A stretch of DNA of 64,000 bases from Amycolatopsis xylanica (GCF_900107045.1 NZ_FNON01000001.1:1054001-1118000), one strand, 5' to 3'. Positions 25,421 through 35,572 are shown, numbered from the stretch's first letter. The notes: generated by a model not told the origin, from the sequence alone. Program-made: numbers and translations.

Positions 25421-28120
25421 ATGACACGGAGTTTCGACGTCCCGGCGCCCGCCATGGCGTGGTACGCCCGACCGGCCGAGGAGGTCGCCGCCGCACTCGG
25501 TGTCGACCCCGGCCGCGGGCTTTCCGCGGCTCAGGCGGCGGACTCGTTGCGTGCCAACGGTCCCAACGCGTTGCCGGAGGAGAAACCACGGCCGGGCTGG
25601 CTGCTGTTCCTCGAGGAATACCGCAGCTACATGCAGATCATCCTGGTCGTCGCCGCGGTGGTCTCGCTGGTGATCGGGCAGTGGACCACGGCGATCCTGC
25701 TGCTGGCGCTGACCGTGGTGAACGCGATCGTGGGGCTGCGGCAACAGGGCAAGGCCGACAGCGCGATGAACGCGCTGAAGTCGATGATGAAGGCGTCCGG
25801 CCGGGTCCGCCGGGACGGCGACGAGGCGCTCGTCCCGGCCGAAGACCTCGTCGTCGGCGACATCGTGCTCCTCGCGGCGGGTGATCAGGTGCCCGCCGAC
25901 GGGCGCATCCTGCGTGCCGACGCGCTGCAGATCGACGAATCCGCGCTGACCGGCGAGAGCGTGCCCGCCGCCAAGAGCGCGCAGCCGCTCCCGGCCGAGC
26001 CGATTGGTCCGGGCAGCCAGGTGAACATGGCGTTCATGCAGACCCCGGTCACCCACGGCAGCGGCATGCTGGTCGTCACCGCGACCGGCGCCGCCACCGA
26101 ACTGGGCCGGATCTCCGGGATGCTGTCGGCCACGCGGCCGGAGCCGTCGCCGATGACCAGGGAGCTCGACCGGCTCACCCTGTGGATCGCCGCGGCCGCG
26201 GGGCTGACGATGATCGTGATGTTCGCGCTCGGGCTCAGCCGGGGACAGGCATGGGACGCCCTGTTCGTCAGCGCGGTCTCGCTCGCGATCGCCGCGATTC
26301 CGGAGGCGCTGCCGACCGTGACCCAGACGATCCTCTCGCGCGGCGGCATCGACCTGGCCAAGCGCGACGCGATCGTCAAGGACCTGCCCTCGGTGGAGAC
26401 GCTGGGATTCACCTCGGCGATCAACTCCGACAAGACCGGCACCCTCACGATGAACCAGATGACCGCGGTCGAGGTCGTCGACCCGGCCACCCGCTACACG
26501 ATCTCCGGGAGTGGCTACGACCTGGCGGGCCGCGTGCAGCGCGTGGCCGGGTCCGCGGAGACGATCGAGGGCGCCATCCTGCCGTACCTGGTGGCCAGCG
26601 ACGCGAAGCTCGTCGACGGCAAGGTCGTCGGCGATCCCACCGAGGGCGCGTTGCTCGTGCTGGGCCACAAGGCGGGCATCGACGTCGACGCCACCCGCGC
26701 GGAGCTGCCCCGGCTGGCCGTGCTGCCGTTCGATCCGACCTACAAGCTGATGGCGACCTTCCATCAGGCCGAGGACGAGTCGGGGCGCCCGGTCGTCCGC
26801 TGCTTCGTCAAGGGCGCGGCGCCGGCGGTACTGTCCAAAGCGGACTCCGCGCTGACCGGTCAGTACAGCATTCCGTGGGACGCGGAGCTGTCCGCCAGGG
26901 CCCAGGAACACCTGGAGCGCATGGAAAGCAGGGGCGAACGCGTGATGGCCGCCGCCACCCGCGACATCAGCCCCGAGCGTTTCGACCCGCACGGCGACCT
27001 GCTCGGCTACGTCACGGCGCTGCGGATCACCAGCCTGGTGGGCATGGTCGACCCGCCGAGGGACACTTCGGCGGAGGCGGTGGCCGGCGCGCGCGAGGCG
27101 CACATCCGGGTCCGCATGGTGACCGGCGACGACGTGATCACCGGCGCTGCGATCGCGACCCAACTCGGCATCCCCGGCGAGGCCATGCTCGGCGCCGATT
27201 TCGCCGCGCTGCCCGAGCCCGAACGGCTGTCCCGCATCGACGGGATCGGCGTGCTGGGCCGCGTCGCGCCCGAGCACAAGGTGCTGCTCGCCGAGACGCT
27301 GAAGAAGAAGGGCGACGTGGTCGCGATGACCGGCGACGGCGTCAACGACGCACCGGCGATCAAGGCGGCCGACATCGGCATCGCGATGGGCAGCGGCACG
27401 GAGGTAGCCAAGAACGCGGGCCGGATGGTGCTGTCCGACGACAACTTCGCCACCATCGTGTTCGCGGTCGAGCAGGGCCGCAAGATCTACGACAACCTCA
27501 CCAAGTACATCCGGTTCGTGCTGGTGCTGCTGGCCGTGTTCGTCCTGACCTTCCTCGGGGCGGCGCTGTTCGGCATCGCCGAGGGGGAGCCGTTCAACCC
27601 GATGCAGGTGTTGTGGATCCACTTCATCGTCAACGCCGCCTTCGGTTTCGCACTCGGGTTCGACCGGCAGAGCCCGGGCCTGATGGAGCGCCGCCCGCGT
27701 CCTCGTGGCGCGTCCGTGGTGAGCAACGGGGTGTTGGTGACGGTCGTCGCCGCGGGCCTGGTGATCAGTGCGATGCTGCTCGTGGTCCTGCGCCTGGGCG
27801 AGTCCCGTTTCGGCGATCCGCGCGTCGCCAACTCGATCGCGTTCACCACGTTCGCGCTGTGCCTGATCGTCGCGGGCCTCGAATGCCGCAGTGAGACAGA
27901 GTCCGTCCTGACGACGAAAACGTTCGACAGCAAGCAAATGAACTGGGCGGTGCTCGGCGAGTTCGCTGTCGCGGTGCTCGTGACGCAGCTGGATCCGTTC
28001 CAGCGGCTGCTCGGCCTCACGGAGCTGAACGCGCTTCAGTTCGGCTGGGCGATGGTGCCTCCGTTGGTGCTGCTGGTGTTGTGGGAACTGGGCAAGCTGG
28101 TGGCCCGCTCTCGCCGGTAG
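25421..28120 (+). CDS. P-type cation-transporting ATPase (P2A-like)
   Basis: An 899-residue pump from ATG 25421, 14 bases after ppk2. The actuator motif is LTGES, the phosphorylation site is SDKTGTLTMNQ (Asp337), and the hinge motif is MTGDGVNDAPAIKAADIGIAMG. The TM4 motif IPEALPTVTQ and the presence of a full C-terminal transmembrane domain (about six helices from FVLVLLAVFVLTF on) point to the Ca2+/Mn2+ (P2A) group rather than heavy-metal pumps. The ion is not decided by sequence alone. In actinobacteria such pumps often sit in stress or dormancy regulons; the neighbouring PPK2 gene fits that. Confidence 0.9.
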   Translation: MTRSFDVPAPAMAWYARPAEEVAAALGVDPGRGLSAAQAADSLRANGPNALPEEKPRPGWLLFLEEYRSYMQIILVVAAVVSLVIGQWTTAILLLALTVVNAIVGLRQQGKADSAMNALKSMMKASGRVRRDGDEALVPAEDLVVGDIVLLAAGDQVPADGRILRADALQIDESALTGESVPAAKSAQPLPAEPIGPGSQVNMAFMQTPVTHGSGMLVVTATGAATELGRISGMLSATRPEPSPMTRELDRLTLWIAAAAGLTMIVMFALGLSRGQAWDALFVSAVSLAIAAIPEALPTVTQTILSRGGIDLAKRDAIVKDLPSVETLGFTSAINSDKTGTLTMNQMTAVEVVDPATRYTISGSGYDLAGRVQRVAGSAETIEGAILPYLVASDAKLVDGKVVGDPTEGALLVLGHKAGIDVDATRAELPRLAVLPFDPTYKLMATFHQAEDESGRPVVRCFVKGAAPAVLSKADSALTGQYSIPWDAELSARAQEHLERMESRGERVMAAATRDISPERFDPHGDLLGYVTALRITSLVGMVDPPRDTSAEAVAGAREAHIRVRMVTGDDVITGAAIATQLGIPGEAMLGADFAALPEPERLSRIDGIGVLGRVAPEHKVLLAETLKKKGDVVAMTGDGVNDAPAIKAADIGIAMGSGTEVAKNAGRMVLSDDNFATIVFAVEQGRKIYDNLTKYIRFVLVLLAVFVLTFLGAALFGIAEGEPFNPMQVLWIHFIVNAAFGFALGFDRQSPGLMERRPRPRGASVVSNGVLVTVVAAGLVISAMLLVVLRLGESRFGDPRVANSIAFTTFALCLIVAGLECRSETESVLTTKTFDSKQMNWAVLGEFAVAVLVTQLDPFQRLLGLTELNALQFGWAMVPPLVLLVLWELGKLVARSRR

Positions 28121-28123
28121 GAC

Positions 28124-28151
28124 GCCCGGGATAAAGCGCTTTATCCCGGGC
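28124..28151. repeat. 28-bp perfect palindrome, family D (GGGATAAAGC type)
   Basis: GCCCGGGATAAAGC at 28124-28137 is followed directly by its exact complement to 28151. It stands 3 bases after the ATPase stop and 13 bases before the convergent NOS stop, so it may terminate both. Related palindromes with a GG centre occur at 50111 and 50379, and twice inside the NRPS gene at 58094. Confidence 0.8.
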
Positions 28152-28164
28152 TGGCCGTTCCAGG

Positions 28165-29325
28165 TCAGGAGAGGTACGGACCGTCCGGGGTGATGAACGC
28201 GGGTTGAGTGGTGTCGTCGGGTTCGTCGTAGTACCGGTGGAAGACCGCGGTCTGGCTACCCGAGATCGGCGGGACGATCCAGCTCCAGTCCGCCGGGCAC
28301 GTTCGTCCGGCTGCTTCCTCCCGGCGGAGATGGGTGAGGAAACGGCGGGATTCGGTGTGGTGATCGGTGATGGAGACCCCGGCGCTGGTGAACGAGTGCT
28401 GCACCGCCAGCGTCAGCTCGACCATCGTCCGGTCGCGCCACAGCGTGCGGTCGTCGTCGGTGGGCAGGCCCATCCGTTCGGCGAGCATGGGGAGCAGGTT
28501 GTACCGGCTCTCGTCGGCGAGGTTGCGGCACCCGACCTCACTGGACATATAGGTCCCCGAAAACGCGATCGGATACTGCACCCCGCCGATGAGCAGTCGC
28601 ATGCAGCTGATCGCGGGCACGGCGTGCCAGCGCAGGCCGAGGTGGGAGAACCACGGCATGTCGGGATGGCTCAAGGACACCTCGAGTACCGAGTCCGCCG
28701 GAAGTTCATACCACCGGATTCGGCCCCGAGGGCATTCGATGACCAGCGGGAGCACGTCGAACCGGGTGCGCGGGGCCGGTGGGCGCCAACCGAGGCTCCG
28801 GACGAACTCGGTGAAGGCGAGGTTGCGGGGATCGCCGAGTACCGAGTCGTCCGTACGCAGATAGCCGGCGTAGCGGATGAGCTGCTCGTTCCAGATCCGC
28901 GGGCCGGGTCCGTCCGCCGTGTCCGGCGCGAAGACCGTGATCGTGGAGCGAAGCTTGCCGCCCCGCGTGGCCTCGCGGAGATGGCCGACGCATTCGTCGG
29001 CGACCGCGTCGGTGGTGGAAACCGAACGTCGATCACGCACGTACAGGCTGTTCCAATACAGCCTTCCGATGCAGCGGGCCGAGTTGCGCCAGGCGACACG
29101 CGCCCCGAATTCCAGCTCGGCAGTTGTGTGCCGGTAGCAACCAGTTTGCTTTACCTGACGATCGACTTCGGCAATTCTGGCTTGCAGATCGAACGAATGC
29201 CGATTGGTGCGCTGTTCGGAGTGGAATAGTCGTAAGAACTCTTCGGCGGCGGCAAGGTCAACGGCTTGCTCACGGTCTGTGCGCGGATTCGGGAGGTCAA
29301 TCACTCGAATGTCGGAATTCGTCAT
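28165..29325 (-). CDS. nos: Nitric oxide synthase oxygenase (bacterial type)
   Basis: A 386-residue protein, typical of bacterial NOS oxygenase domains; no reductase domain. I chose ATG 29325 because CAGGTG lies 7 bases upstream. The haem ligand is Cys85 in WRNSARCIGR. The arginine site is SGTYMSSEVG with Glu263. The pterin and tail motifs are SITDHHT and CPADWSWIVPPISGS. The motif usually reads GWYM; here Trp is replaced by Thr258. The enzyme makes NO from arginine and needs an external reductase, none of which is next to it. It is convergent with the ATPase gene and followed by the ArsR/NTF2 pair, with no visible biosynthetic partner. Confidence 0.92.
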   Translation of the reverse strand: MTNSDIRVIDLPNPRTDREQAVDLAAAEEFLRLFHSEQRTNRHSFDLQARIAEVDRQVKQTGCYRHTTAELEFGARVAWRNSARCIGRLYWNSLYVRDRRSVSTTDAVADECVGHLREATRGGKLRSTITVFAPDTADGPGPRIWNEQLIRYAGYLRTDDSVLGDPRNLAFTEFVRSLGWRPPAPRTRFDVLPLVIECPRGRIRWYELPADSVLEVSLSHPDMPWFSHLGLRWHAVPAISCMRLLIGGVQYPIAFSGTYMSSEVGCRNLADESRYNLLPMLAERMGLPTDDDRTLWRDRTMVELTLAVQHSFTSAGVSITDHHTESRRFLTHLRREEAAGRTCPADWSWIVPPISGSQTAVFHRYYDEPDDTTQPAFITPDGPYLS

Positions 29326-29389
29326 TGAGTGCACCTGCCAGTCGATCTCAACGCGTCACTGCGCAAAACTCCTCCGATGCTCAGGCTGC

Positions 29390-29484
29390 TCGGGGAAAAC
29401 AATGACAATACAACATCGAGTCAATACCCTGAGTTCGGCGGATCGAAGGGAATCGATTTCTCGCGCCTTCGAGATCTATTCACT
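29390..29484. repeat. 95-bp diverged direct repeat, left copy
   Basis: Shares TCGGGGAAAA, GTCAATAC-like, GCGGATCGAAGGGAATCGAT and ATTCACT blocks with 30388-30484 in the same order and orientation, at roughly 65-70 percent identity by eye. The two copies bracket the ArsR/NTF2-like gene pair. Confidence 0.55.
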
Positions 29485-29853
29485 TTACCCCGTGCTATTC
29501 GGGGTGATTCCTTCCGAGACCACGAGTTTCAGCAATCCTGGGAACGCGCGATCGAATTCGGCGCGGCGTAACCGGTTGAGGCGACGCGGTCCCTCGTCGC
29601 GCTGCTCCACCAGCCCGGCGTCACGCAGCACAGCGAAATGATGGCTGCGGGTCGCTTTGCCGACCGGCAGATCGAATGTGCCGCAGGCTTTGGCCCAGTC
29701 GCGATGGGCTGCCAGCTCGCGCACGATCGTGCGTCGCACCGGGTCGGCGAGCGCGTCCAGCGCGGTCTGCAACGAGACCTCCGAGGGGTCCACGTGCGTC
29801 AAGCCGCGGACGCGCGCGCTTGACACAGTGTTCGATGATCGTCGTACACTCAT
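29485..29853 (-). CDS. ArsR-family winged-helix regulator
   Basis: A 122-residue regulator. I chose ATG 29853 because GGAGG lies 9 bases upstream. The winged helix is clear: SLQTALDALADPVRRTIVRE, then PVGKATRSHHFAVLRDAGLV. There are no cysteine pairs of the metal-sensing kind, so it is more likely a ligand or redox sensor, or a simple repressor. Its start codon lies inside a perfect inverted repeat (29825-29878), the expected operator, shared with the divergent NTF2-like gene. Confidence 0.85.
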   Translation of the reverse strand: MSVRRSSNTVSSARVRGLTHVDPSEVSLQTALDALADPVRRTIVRELAAHRDWAKACGTFDLPVGKATRSHHFAVLRDAGLVEQRDEGPRRLNRLRRAEFDRAFPGLLKLVVSEGITPNSTG

Positions 29854-29878
29854 GTGGTCGACCTCCATCGAACACTGT
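29825..29878. promoter_or_regulatory. 13-bp perfect inverted repeat, likely ArsR operator
   Basis: ACAGTGTTCGATG (29825-29837) and CATCGAACACTGT (29866-29878) are exact complements with 28 bases between. They span the start codon of the ArsR gene and lie 13 bases upstream of the divergent NTF2-like gene. Binding here would shut both genes. Confidence 0.7.
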
Positions 29879-29890
29879 ATCGGAGACCCG

Positions 29891-30385
29891 GTGATACAAC
29901 AGGCGACCCACCGCTACGGACCCGACTCCGCCAACCGGCTCGACGCGGCCACCGCGCACGGCGCCGAGGGGGCACGGGCGGCACTGCAGACCTTCTATTA
30001 CGCACTCAACTCACGCGACGGCGCCGCGCTGGCCGAGGTCTGGGCCGACGATCCGCTGGTACAGCTGAACAATCCGGTCGGCGGCATCCTCCGCGGCCGT
30101 GACGCGGTCGCCGCCCTCTACGACAAGATCTTCCACGGGCCGATCCGTGTCCAGGTGACCTTCAGCGACATCGTCGAATACCTCGACGACAGCCACGCCG
30201 TGTTCGCGGGCGCCGAAACCGGGAGCTATACGACACCCGAAGGCACTGCCGTGCCACTGCGAATCCGAACCAGCCGGTATTTCCGGTTCACCGCCGCCGG
30301 ATGGCGGCAGTACCACCACCACGGCAGCATCGACGACCCCGAGGCACTCCGCGCCTACCAGCACGCTGTGCGCGGCGGCGCATGA
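29891..30385 (+). CDS. NTF2-like / SnoaL-like fold protein
   Basis: A 164-residue cytosolic protein from GTG 29891 with GGAGA 7 bases upstream. The fold signature is ALQTFYYALNSRDGAALAEV and WADDPLVQLNNPVGGILRGR, then DKIFHGPIRVQVTFSDIVEY and YFRFTAAGWRQYHHHGS, typical of DUF4440/SnoaL-like ketosteroid-isomerase folds. Such proteins are small-molecule isomerases, cyclases or binding proteins; the substrate is unknown. It is divergent from and probably repressed by the ArsR-type gene. Confidence 0.75.
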   Translation: MIQQATHRYGPDSANRLDAATAHGAEGARAALQTFYYALNSRDGAALAEVWADDPLVQLNNPVGGILRGRDAVAALYDKIFHGPIRVQVTFSDIVEYLDDSHAVFAGAETGSYTTPEGTAVPLRIRTSRYFRFTAAGWRQYHHHGSIDDPEALRAYQHAVRGGA

Positions 30386-30387
30386 AA

Positions 30388-30484
30388 TCGGGGAAAATGA
30401 CGACGAGACAAACACCGAATCAATACTCTAAGCCGGAGCGATCAGCGAGAATCGATTTCCGTGGAAAGGCGCGATCAATTCACT
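30388..30484. repeat. 97-bp diverged direct repeat, right copy
   Basis: Second copy of the block at 29390-29484. It starts 3 bases after the NTF2-like stop and runs into the 3' end of the YciO gene. The bracketing suggests the pair arrived as a unit or that a promoter/3' region was duplicated. Confidence 0.55.
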
Positions 30485-31100
30485 CGAAACGGCTCGCGTC
30501 GCCCGCTCCGTAACGGATGATCTCGGGGGCGCCGCCGGAGAAGTCGACGACCGTGGTCGGTTCCGTGCCGCATTCACCGGAGTCGATCACCGCGTCGACC
30601 ACGTAGTCGAGCCGCTCCTTGATCTCCCAGCCCTGCGTCATCGGCTTCTCCTGGTCCGGCAGCAGCAGCGTGCTCGACAGGATCGGCTCGCCGAGCTCGG
30701 TCAGCAGCGCGTGCACCACCGGGTGATCGGGGATCCGCACGCCCACGGTCTTCTTCTTGGGGTGCATGAGCCGCCGGGGGACCTCTTTGGTCGCGGGCAG
30801 GATGAACGTGTAGCTGCCGGGGGTCGACGCCTTGATCGCGCGGAACGCGGTGTTGTCGATGTGGACGAACTGGCCGAGCTGGGCGAAGTCGTGGCAGACC
30901 AGCGTGAAGTGGTGCTTGTCGTCGAGATGGCGGATCGTGCGGATGCGGTCGATGCCGTCGCGGTTCTCGAGAGCGCTGCCCAGCGCGAAGCACGAATCGG
31001 TCGGGTACGCGATGAGGCCGCCGCCACGCACGATGTCGACCACCTGGCCGATCGAACGCTTCTGCGGGTTCTCTGGATGCACGTCGAAGTACTTCGCCAT
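30480..31100 (-). CDS. YciO/Sua5-family protein (threonylcarbamoyl-AMP synthase-like)
   Basis: A 206-residue protein from ATG 31100. The YrdC fold is clear: DIVRGGGLIAYPTDSCFALG at residues about 23-42, then RTIRHLDDKHHFTLVCHDF, PGSYTFILPATKEVPRRLMH and VGVRIPDHPVVHALL. The sequence is closer to the YciO branch (LMHPKKKTVGVR) than to TsaC, so a role in tRNA t6A is possible but not certain. It has its own gap of 69 bases to the histidine kinase gene upstream on the same strand. Confidence 0.85.
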   Translation of the reverse strand: MAKYFDVHPENPQKRSIGQVVDIVRGGGLIAYPTDSCFALGSALENRDGIDRIRTIRHLDDKHHFTLVCHDFAQLGQFVHIDNTAFRAIKASTPGSYTFILPATKEVPRRLMHPKKKTVGVRIPDHPVVHALLTELGEPILSSTLLLPDQEKPMTQGWEIKERLDYVVDAVIDSGECGTEPTTVVDFSGGAPEIIRYGAGDASRFE

Positions 31101-31169
31101 CCGCCCACCCTAGGATCTTCACCCGAAGAGCGCAGTGACGGGTCGCTGACCGCGCCCTCGGCCCGCGGT

Positions 31170-32916
31170 TCACCGCACCGCTGTACGCGCGGGCAGCCGC
31201 AGCGTGAACACCGCTCCCTGACCGGGTGGACTGGCAGCGGTCGCGGTCCCGCCATGCGCCTCCGCGAGCTTGCGGACGATCGCGAGCCCGAGGCCGCTGC
31301 CCCCGGACTGCCGCGTCCGCGACTTGTCCGCCCGCCAGAACCGGTCGAACACCGACGGCAGGTCCTCCTCGCTGATCCCGGTCCCGGTGTCGGCCACCTC
31401 GATCACCACCTCGCCGGCGTCGGCCCGCGCGGTGACGGTGACCGAGCCGCCCGCCGGGGTGTGCCGGACGGCGTTGGAGACCAGATTGTCGATCGCCTGC
31501 CGCAGCCGGACCGGGTCGGCGGTCAGCTCGACGTCCGCGGCCTCGGTCACCAGCGTGACCCCGGCCTTCGCCGCGCGGGCGCTGTGCGCGGCACGCACCT
31601 GGCTCAGCAGATCCGACACGTCCAGCGGCTCCGGGTGCAACCGCAGCGCGCCCGCGTCGGCCTGCGACAGATCGAAGAGGTCGTCGACGATGTGCTGCAG
31701 GTGCATCGCCTCCTCCAGCAACGACGCGGCCAGTTCGTCGTCGAGGGTGCTCACCCCGTCCTGGGTGGCCTCCAGCCAGCCGCGGATGTTGCTCAGCGGG
31801 GTGCGCAGCTCGTGCGCGATGTCGCTGACCATGGTCTTGCGGTTGTCCTCCAGCCGCTGCCTGGTGTCCGACATCTCGTTGAACGCGACCGCCAGCCGCC
31901 CGATCTCGTCCTTGCCCTTCACCGCCACCCGCGCCGACGAGTCACCGGAACCCACCCGCTGCGCCGCGCGGGTCAACGCCCGCAGCGGCCGGATCAGCCG
32001 GGCGCCCGCGAGCATCGTCACCAGGACCGCCAGCACGAGCACGCCGCCCGCCACCAGCGCGATCCGGCGCCAGTTGTCGGGGGAGAGGGTGAACCCCGCC
32101 GGCGCGTCGCCGTCGGGCTGGGTGATGTAGAGCAGCGCGGGCGGCGCCACGAACGGCGTGAGCTGCTCGTGGCGCGCGGTCGTGATGCACGACTGGTTCG
32201 CCTCGGTGTTGTCTTCGGCGGGCGCCGCGACCCTGGGTCCCTTCTCGCGCCAGCTGAAATCGAGCTGGACCGAGATCGGCGGCAGGCCACGCCGGTCCAG
32301 GCAGGCGTTGGTCAGCGTGTCGAGTTGATCGAGCGCCGCCTGCTCGGTCTTCGTCGGGTTGACCAGATCCTTGGTCTGGCAGCGGGACACGACGAACGCG
32401 TCGGGCGCGGTCACCCTCGGATGCCCGTTCGGCCCGGTGACGATCGAGCCGAGGCCGGACCGCGTCCGCACACAGTCGAGCACCCTGGCCGCGGCCACGT
32501 TGAGGAACTCCAGCTCATCGGGCGGCAACGTGAACGGCCCCGTCGCCTGCGGCGCGATGCGGTCGGCCGAGGTGGTCAGATCGGCGTCCACGGCGAGCGG
32601 GTCGACCAGCGCCGACGGTTTCGTCGGCAACGGGCCGGTGCCGGTGTCGGCGATCGGTTTCCCGTCCGTGGTGGTCAGCGCGACGCGCCTGCCCGCGAAC
32701 TCCGCGTGGTTCGCGAGCACCGGGCCGACGTCCTTCCAGCCCTTGTGCGTCGCGGCGTAGCCGAGCAGGCCCTGGTAGATCTTGCTGTCGTCGGCGAGCG
32801 CGCGGCCCTGCTCCTGCTGGATCGCGCCGGAGGTGGTGCGCGCGGCGAGCCACGCGGTCGCCGCGATCGAGCAGACGGCCACCAGCACCGACACCGCGAG
32901 CAGTCGCCCGATCAGG

Positions 32917-32927
<11 letters not shown>
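31170..32927 (-). CDS. Membrane sensor histidine kinase
   Basis: A 585-residue kinase from GTG 32927, overlapping the response regulator gene by 11 bases. Two membrane helices (about residues 8-29 and 290-312) bound a large extracellular domain of about 260 residues with four cysteines. HAMP follows (LIRPLRALTRAAQRVGSGD), then HisKA with phospho-acceptor His372 in VSDIAHELRTPLSNIRGW, and HATPase with DNLVSNAVRHTP, ADTGTGISEEDL and GGSGLGLAIVRKL. With the response regulator it probably controls the divergent MFP/ABC efflux operon. Confidence 0.92.
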
Positions 32928-33618
<691 letters not shown>

Positions 33619-33631
33619 GACCGTGATCTTA

Positions 33632-33792
33632 GGTCGTGTTTCTCGGATCGGGCACGCGATAGCCGCGCCCAGGTCGTCCCTGGCGGCACCGCGCCATCAC
33701 CCGAGTACAACCCGGTACGAGGGCGATACCACGGCACCGCCAGGAACAACCTGGATCACGACTCTCACGCACCAGATCCGAGAAACACGACC
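33632..33792. mobile_element. 161-bp foldback MITE with 18-bp terminal inverted repeats
   Basis: GGTCGTGTTTCTCGGATC (33632-33649) is the exact complement of 33775-33792, and TA flanks both ends (33630-33631 and 33793-33794), consistent with a TA target duplication as in IS630/Tc1-type elements. The inner part is also palindromic in outline: CCAGGTCGTCCCTGGCGGCA on the left pairs imperfectly with the right half. It has no transposase. It sits between the divergent response regulator and efflux operons and must carry or interrupt their promoters. Confidence 0.75.
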
Positions 33793-33860
33793 TAGGACGA
33801 ACACCGGTCGCGAACCGGTTCCTGACAAGTCGCTGACATCCGTCGCCGAGAGTGTCGGCC

Positions 33861-34916
33861 ATGGTCAAGTGGAAATGGGCGCTCGCCGCGGGCGTCGTGC
33901 TCGCGCTCGTCGCGGGCGGGTTCGTGGTGATCGCGCACGGCGAATCGAAGGCACCCGCCGCGAGCCCGCCCGCGTCGGTCAAGACCGTCGCGATCGAGCA
34001 GACCGACCTCACCGACAGCCGGACGTTCACCGGCACCCTCGGCTTCGGAACGCCCCAGACGCTCAAAGGCGCGGGGGAGGGCATCGTCACCAAGCTGCCC
34101 AAGCCGGGCGACACGGCCGCGCGCGGCGAATCCTTCTACGCGGTCAACGGCAAACCGGTGCCGGTGTTCTACGGCGACACGCCGTTGTTCCGCACCCTCG
34201 ACAACCCGGAGCTGACCGGCACGGACGTCGCGATGGTCGCCGACAACCTCGCCGCGCTCGGCTACAAGGTCGGCACCCGGCCCAAAGACCGCGCCAAGAC
34301 CGCCTACACGGCCACGTTGTCCGAGGCGGTGAAGAAGTGGCAGAAGAAGGCAGGCCTCGACGACACCGGCACGCTCGGCGTCGGCCAGCTCGTCGTGCTC
34401 CCCGGCAAAACCCGGGTGAACACCGTGTCCGCCGTGCTCGGCGACCCGGCGGCCGGGCCGCTGATGACGGTCACCCCGACCGACAAGGTGATCACCGTGC
34501 CCGTCGAGGCAGGCTCGGTCGCCGCCATCAAGGCGGGCGCCGAGGTGACGATCGTGCGGCCGGACGCGAAGGAGATCCCCGGCAAGGTGACCGCGGTCAG
34601 CACCACCGTCGAGGACTCGAAAGACCAGCAGCAGCAAGGCCCGCCCAAGATCTCGATCACCGTCACCCCGGACGACGAGGGCGCCGTCGCCGACCTCGAC
34701 TCGGCTTCGGTGCAGGTCCAGATCACCATGGAAAGCCACGCCGGGGTGCTGGCGGTCCCCGTCGGCGCGCTGCTCGCGCTGCGGGAAGGCGGCTACGCCG
34801 TCCAGCTGCCCGACGGCACGCTCAAGGCCGTCAAAACCGGCATGTTCTCCCGCGACAAGGTCGAGATCAGCGGCGCGGGCATCGCGGCCGGCATGCTCGT
34901 GGTGACCGCCTCATGA
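33861..34916 (+). CDS. Membrane fusion (HlyD-like) protein with peptidoglycan-binding domain
   Basis: A 351-residue protein. I chose ATG 33861 ([20 protein letters not shown]) as the natural start of the anchor helix; GTG 33852 is also possible. After the helix come [20 protein letters not shown] (barrel-sandwich type), a peptidoglycan-binding-like segment ([13 protein letters not shown] to [12 protein letters not shown]), and a beta-barrel region [20 protein letters not shown]. It probably links the ABC permease to the wall. Its stop overlaps the ATPase start by ATGA. Confidence 0.85.
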   Translation: MVKWKWALAAGVVLALVAGGFVVIAHGESKAPAASPPASVKTVAIEQTDLTDSRTFTGTLGFGTPQTLKGAGEGIVTKLPKPGDTAARGESFYAVNGKPVPVFYGDTPLFRTLDNPELTGTDVAMVADNLAALGYKVGTRPKDRAKTAYTATLSEAVKKWQKKAGLDDTGTLGVGQLVVLPGKTRVNTVSAVLGDPAAGPLMTVTPTDKVITVPVEAGSVAAIKAGAEVTIVRPDAKEIPGKVTAVSTTVEDSKDQQQQGPPKISITVTPDDEGAVADLDSASVQVQITMESHAGVLAVPVGALLALREGGYAVQLPDGTLKAVKTGMFSRDKVEISGAGIAAGMLVVTAS

Positions 34917-35572
34917 CCCCGGTGCTCGCGCTGCGCGGGGTCAGCAAGATCTACCCCGGCGACGTCACCGCGCTCGACGACGTCACGCTGACCATCGGCG
35001 AAGGCGAACTGCTCGCCATCGTCGGGCCGTCCGGCTCGGGCAAGTCGACGCTGCTCAACATCATCGGCACGCTCGACCTGCCCACCCGCGGCACGGTCGA
35101 GATCGGCGGCGAGGACGTCACGAGGCTGCCGGACCGGCGCCTTTCCGCACTGCGCGGGCGACGGCTCGGCTTCGTGTTCCAGCAGTTCCACCTCATCGAC
35201 GGCCTCGACGCGACCGAGAACGTCGCGACCGGGCTGCTGTACGCGGGCGTGCCACGTCGCCGTCGCCGCGCACTCGCACTCGAGGCGCTCGACCGCGTCG
35301 GGCTGGCCGCGCGAGCTGACCACCTGCCGCATCAGCTCTCCGGTGGGGAACGCCAGCGCGTCGCGATCGCCCGCGCGGTGGTCAACGCGCCCTCGCTCGT
35401 GCTCGCCGACGAGCCGACCGGCGCGCTCGACACCGCCAACGGCCTGGCCGTGCTCGATCTGCTCATGGCGCTCAACGCCGACGGCACGACCATCGCGGTC
35501 ATCACCCATGACCGCGACATCGCCGCGCGGCTGCCGCGTCAGGTCGAAATGCGGGACGGGAGCCTGCTATGA
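34913..35572 (+). CDS. ABC transporter ATPase (MacB/LolD type)
   Basis: A 219-residue ATPase starting at ATG 34913 with a four-base overlap on each side. Walker A is [14 protein letters not shown] (residues 37-50), the Q-loop [17 protein letters not shown], the signature [16 protein letters not shown] and Walker [14 protein letters not shown]. This is the MacB/LolD subtype that works with FtsX-type permeases in mechanotransmission. Its partners are the MFP protein before it and the permease after it. Confidence 0.93.
   Translation: MTPVLALRGVSKIYPGDVTALDDVTLTIGEGELLAIVGPSGSGKSTLLNIIGTLDLPTRGTVEIGGEDVTRLPDRRLSALRGRRLGFVFQQFHLIDGLDATENVATGLLYAGVPRRRRRALALEALDRVGLAARADHLPHQLSGGERQRVAIARAVVNAPSLVLADEPTGALDTANGLAVLDLLMALNADGTTIAVITHDRDIAARLPRQVEMRDGSLL

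Noticed and set aside
23238..25589. A 783-codon minus-strand frame covering PPK2 and neighbours
   Set aside because: Only its last 80 codons form a real protein (LapA-like); the rest is antisense to ppk2 and other genes.
25175..27937. A 920-codon open frame on the minus strand opposite the P-type ATPase
   Set aside because: It is a high-GC shadow: His/Arg/Gly-rich translation with no domain, exactly opposite a gene with full P-type motifs.
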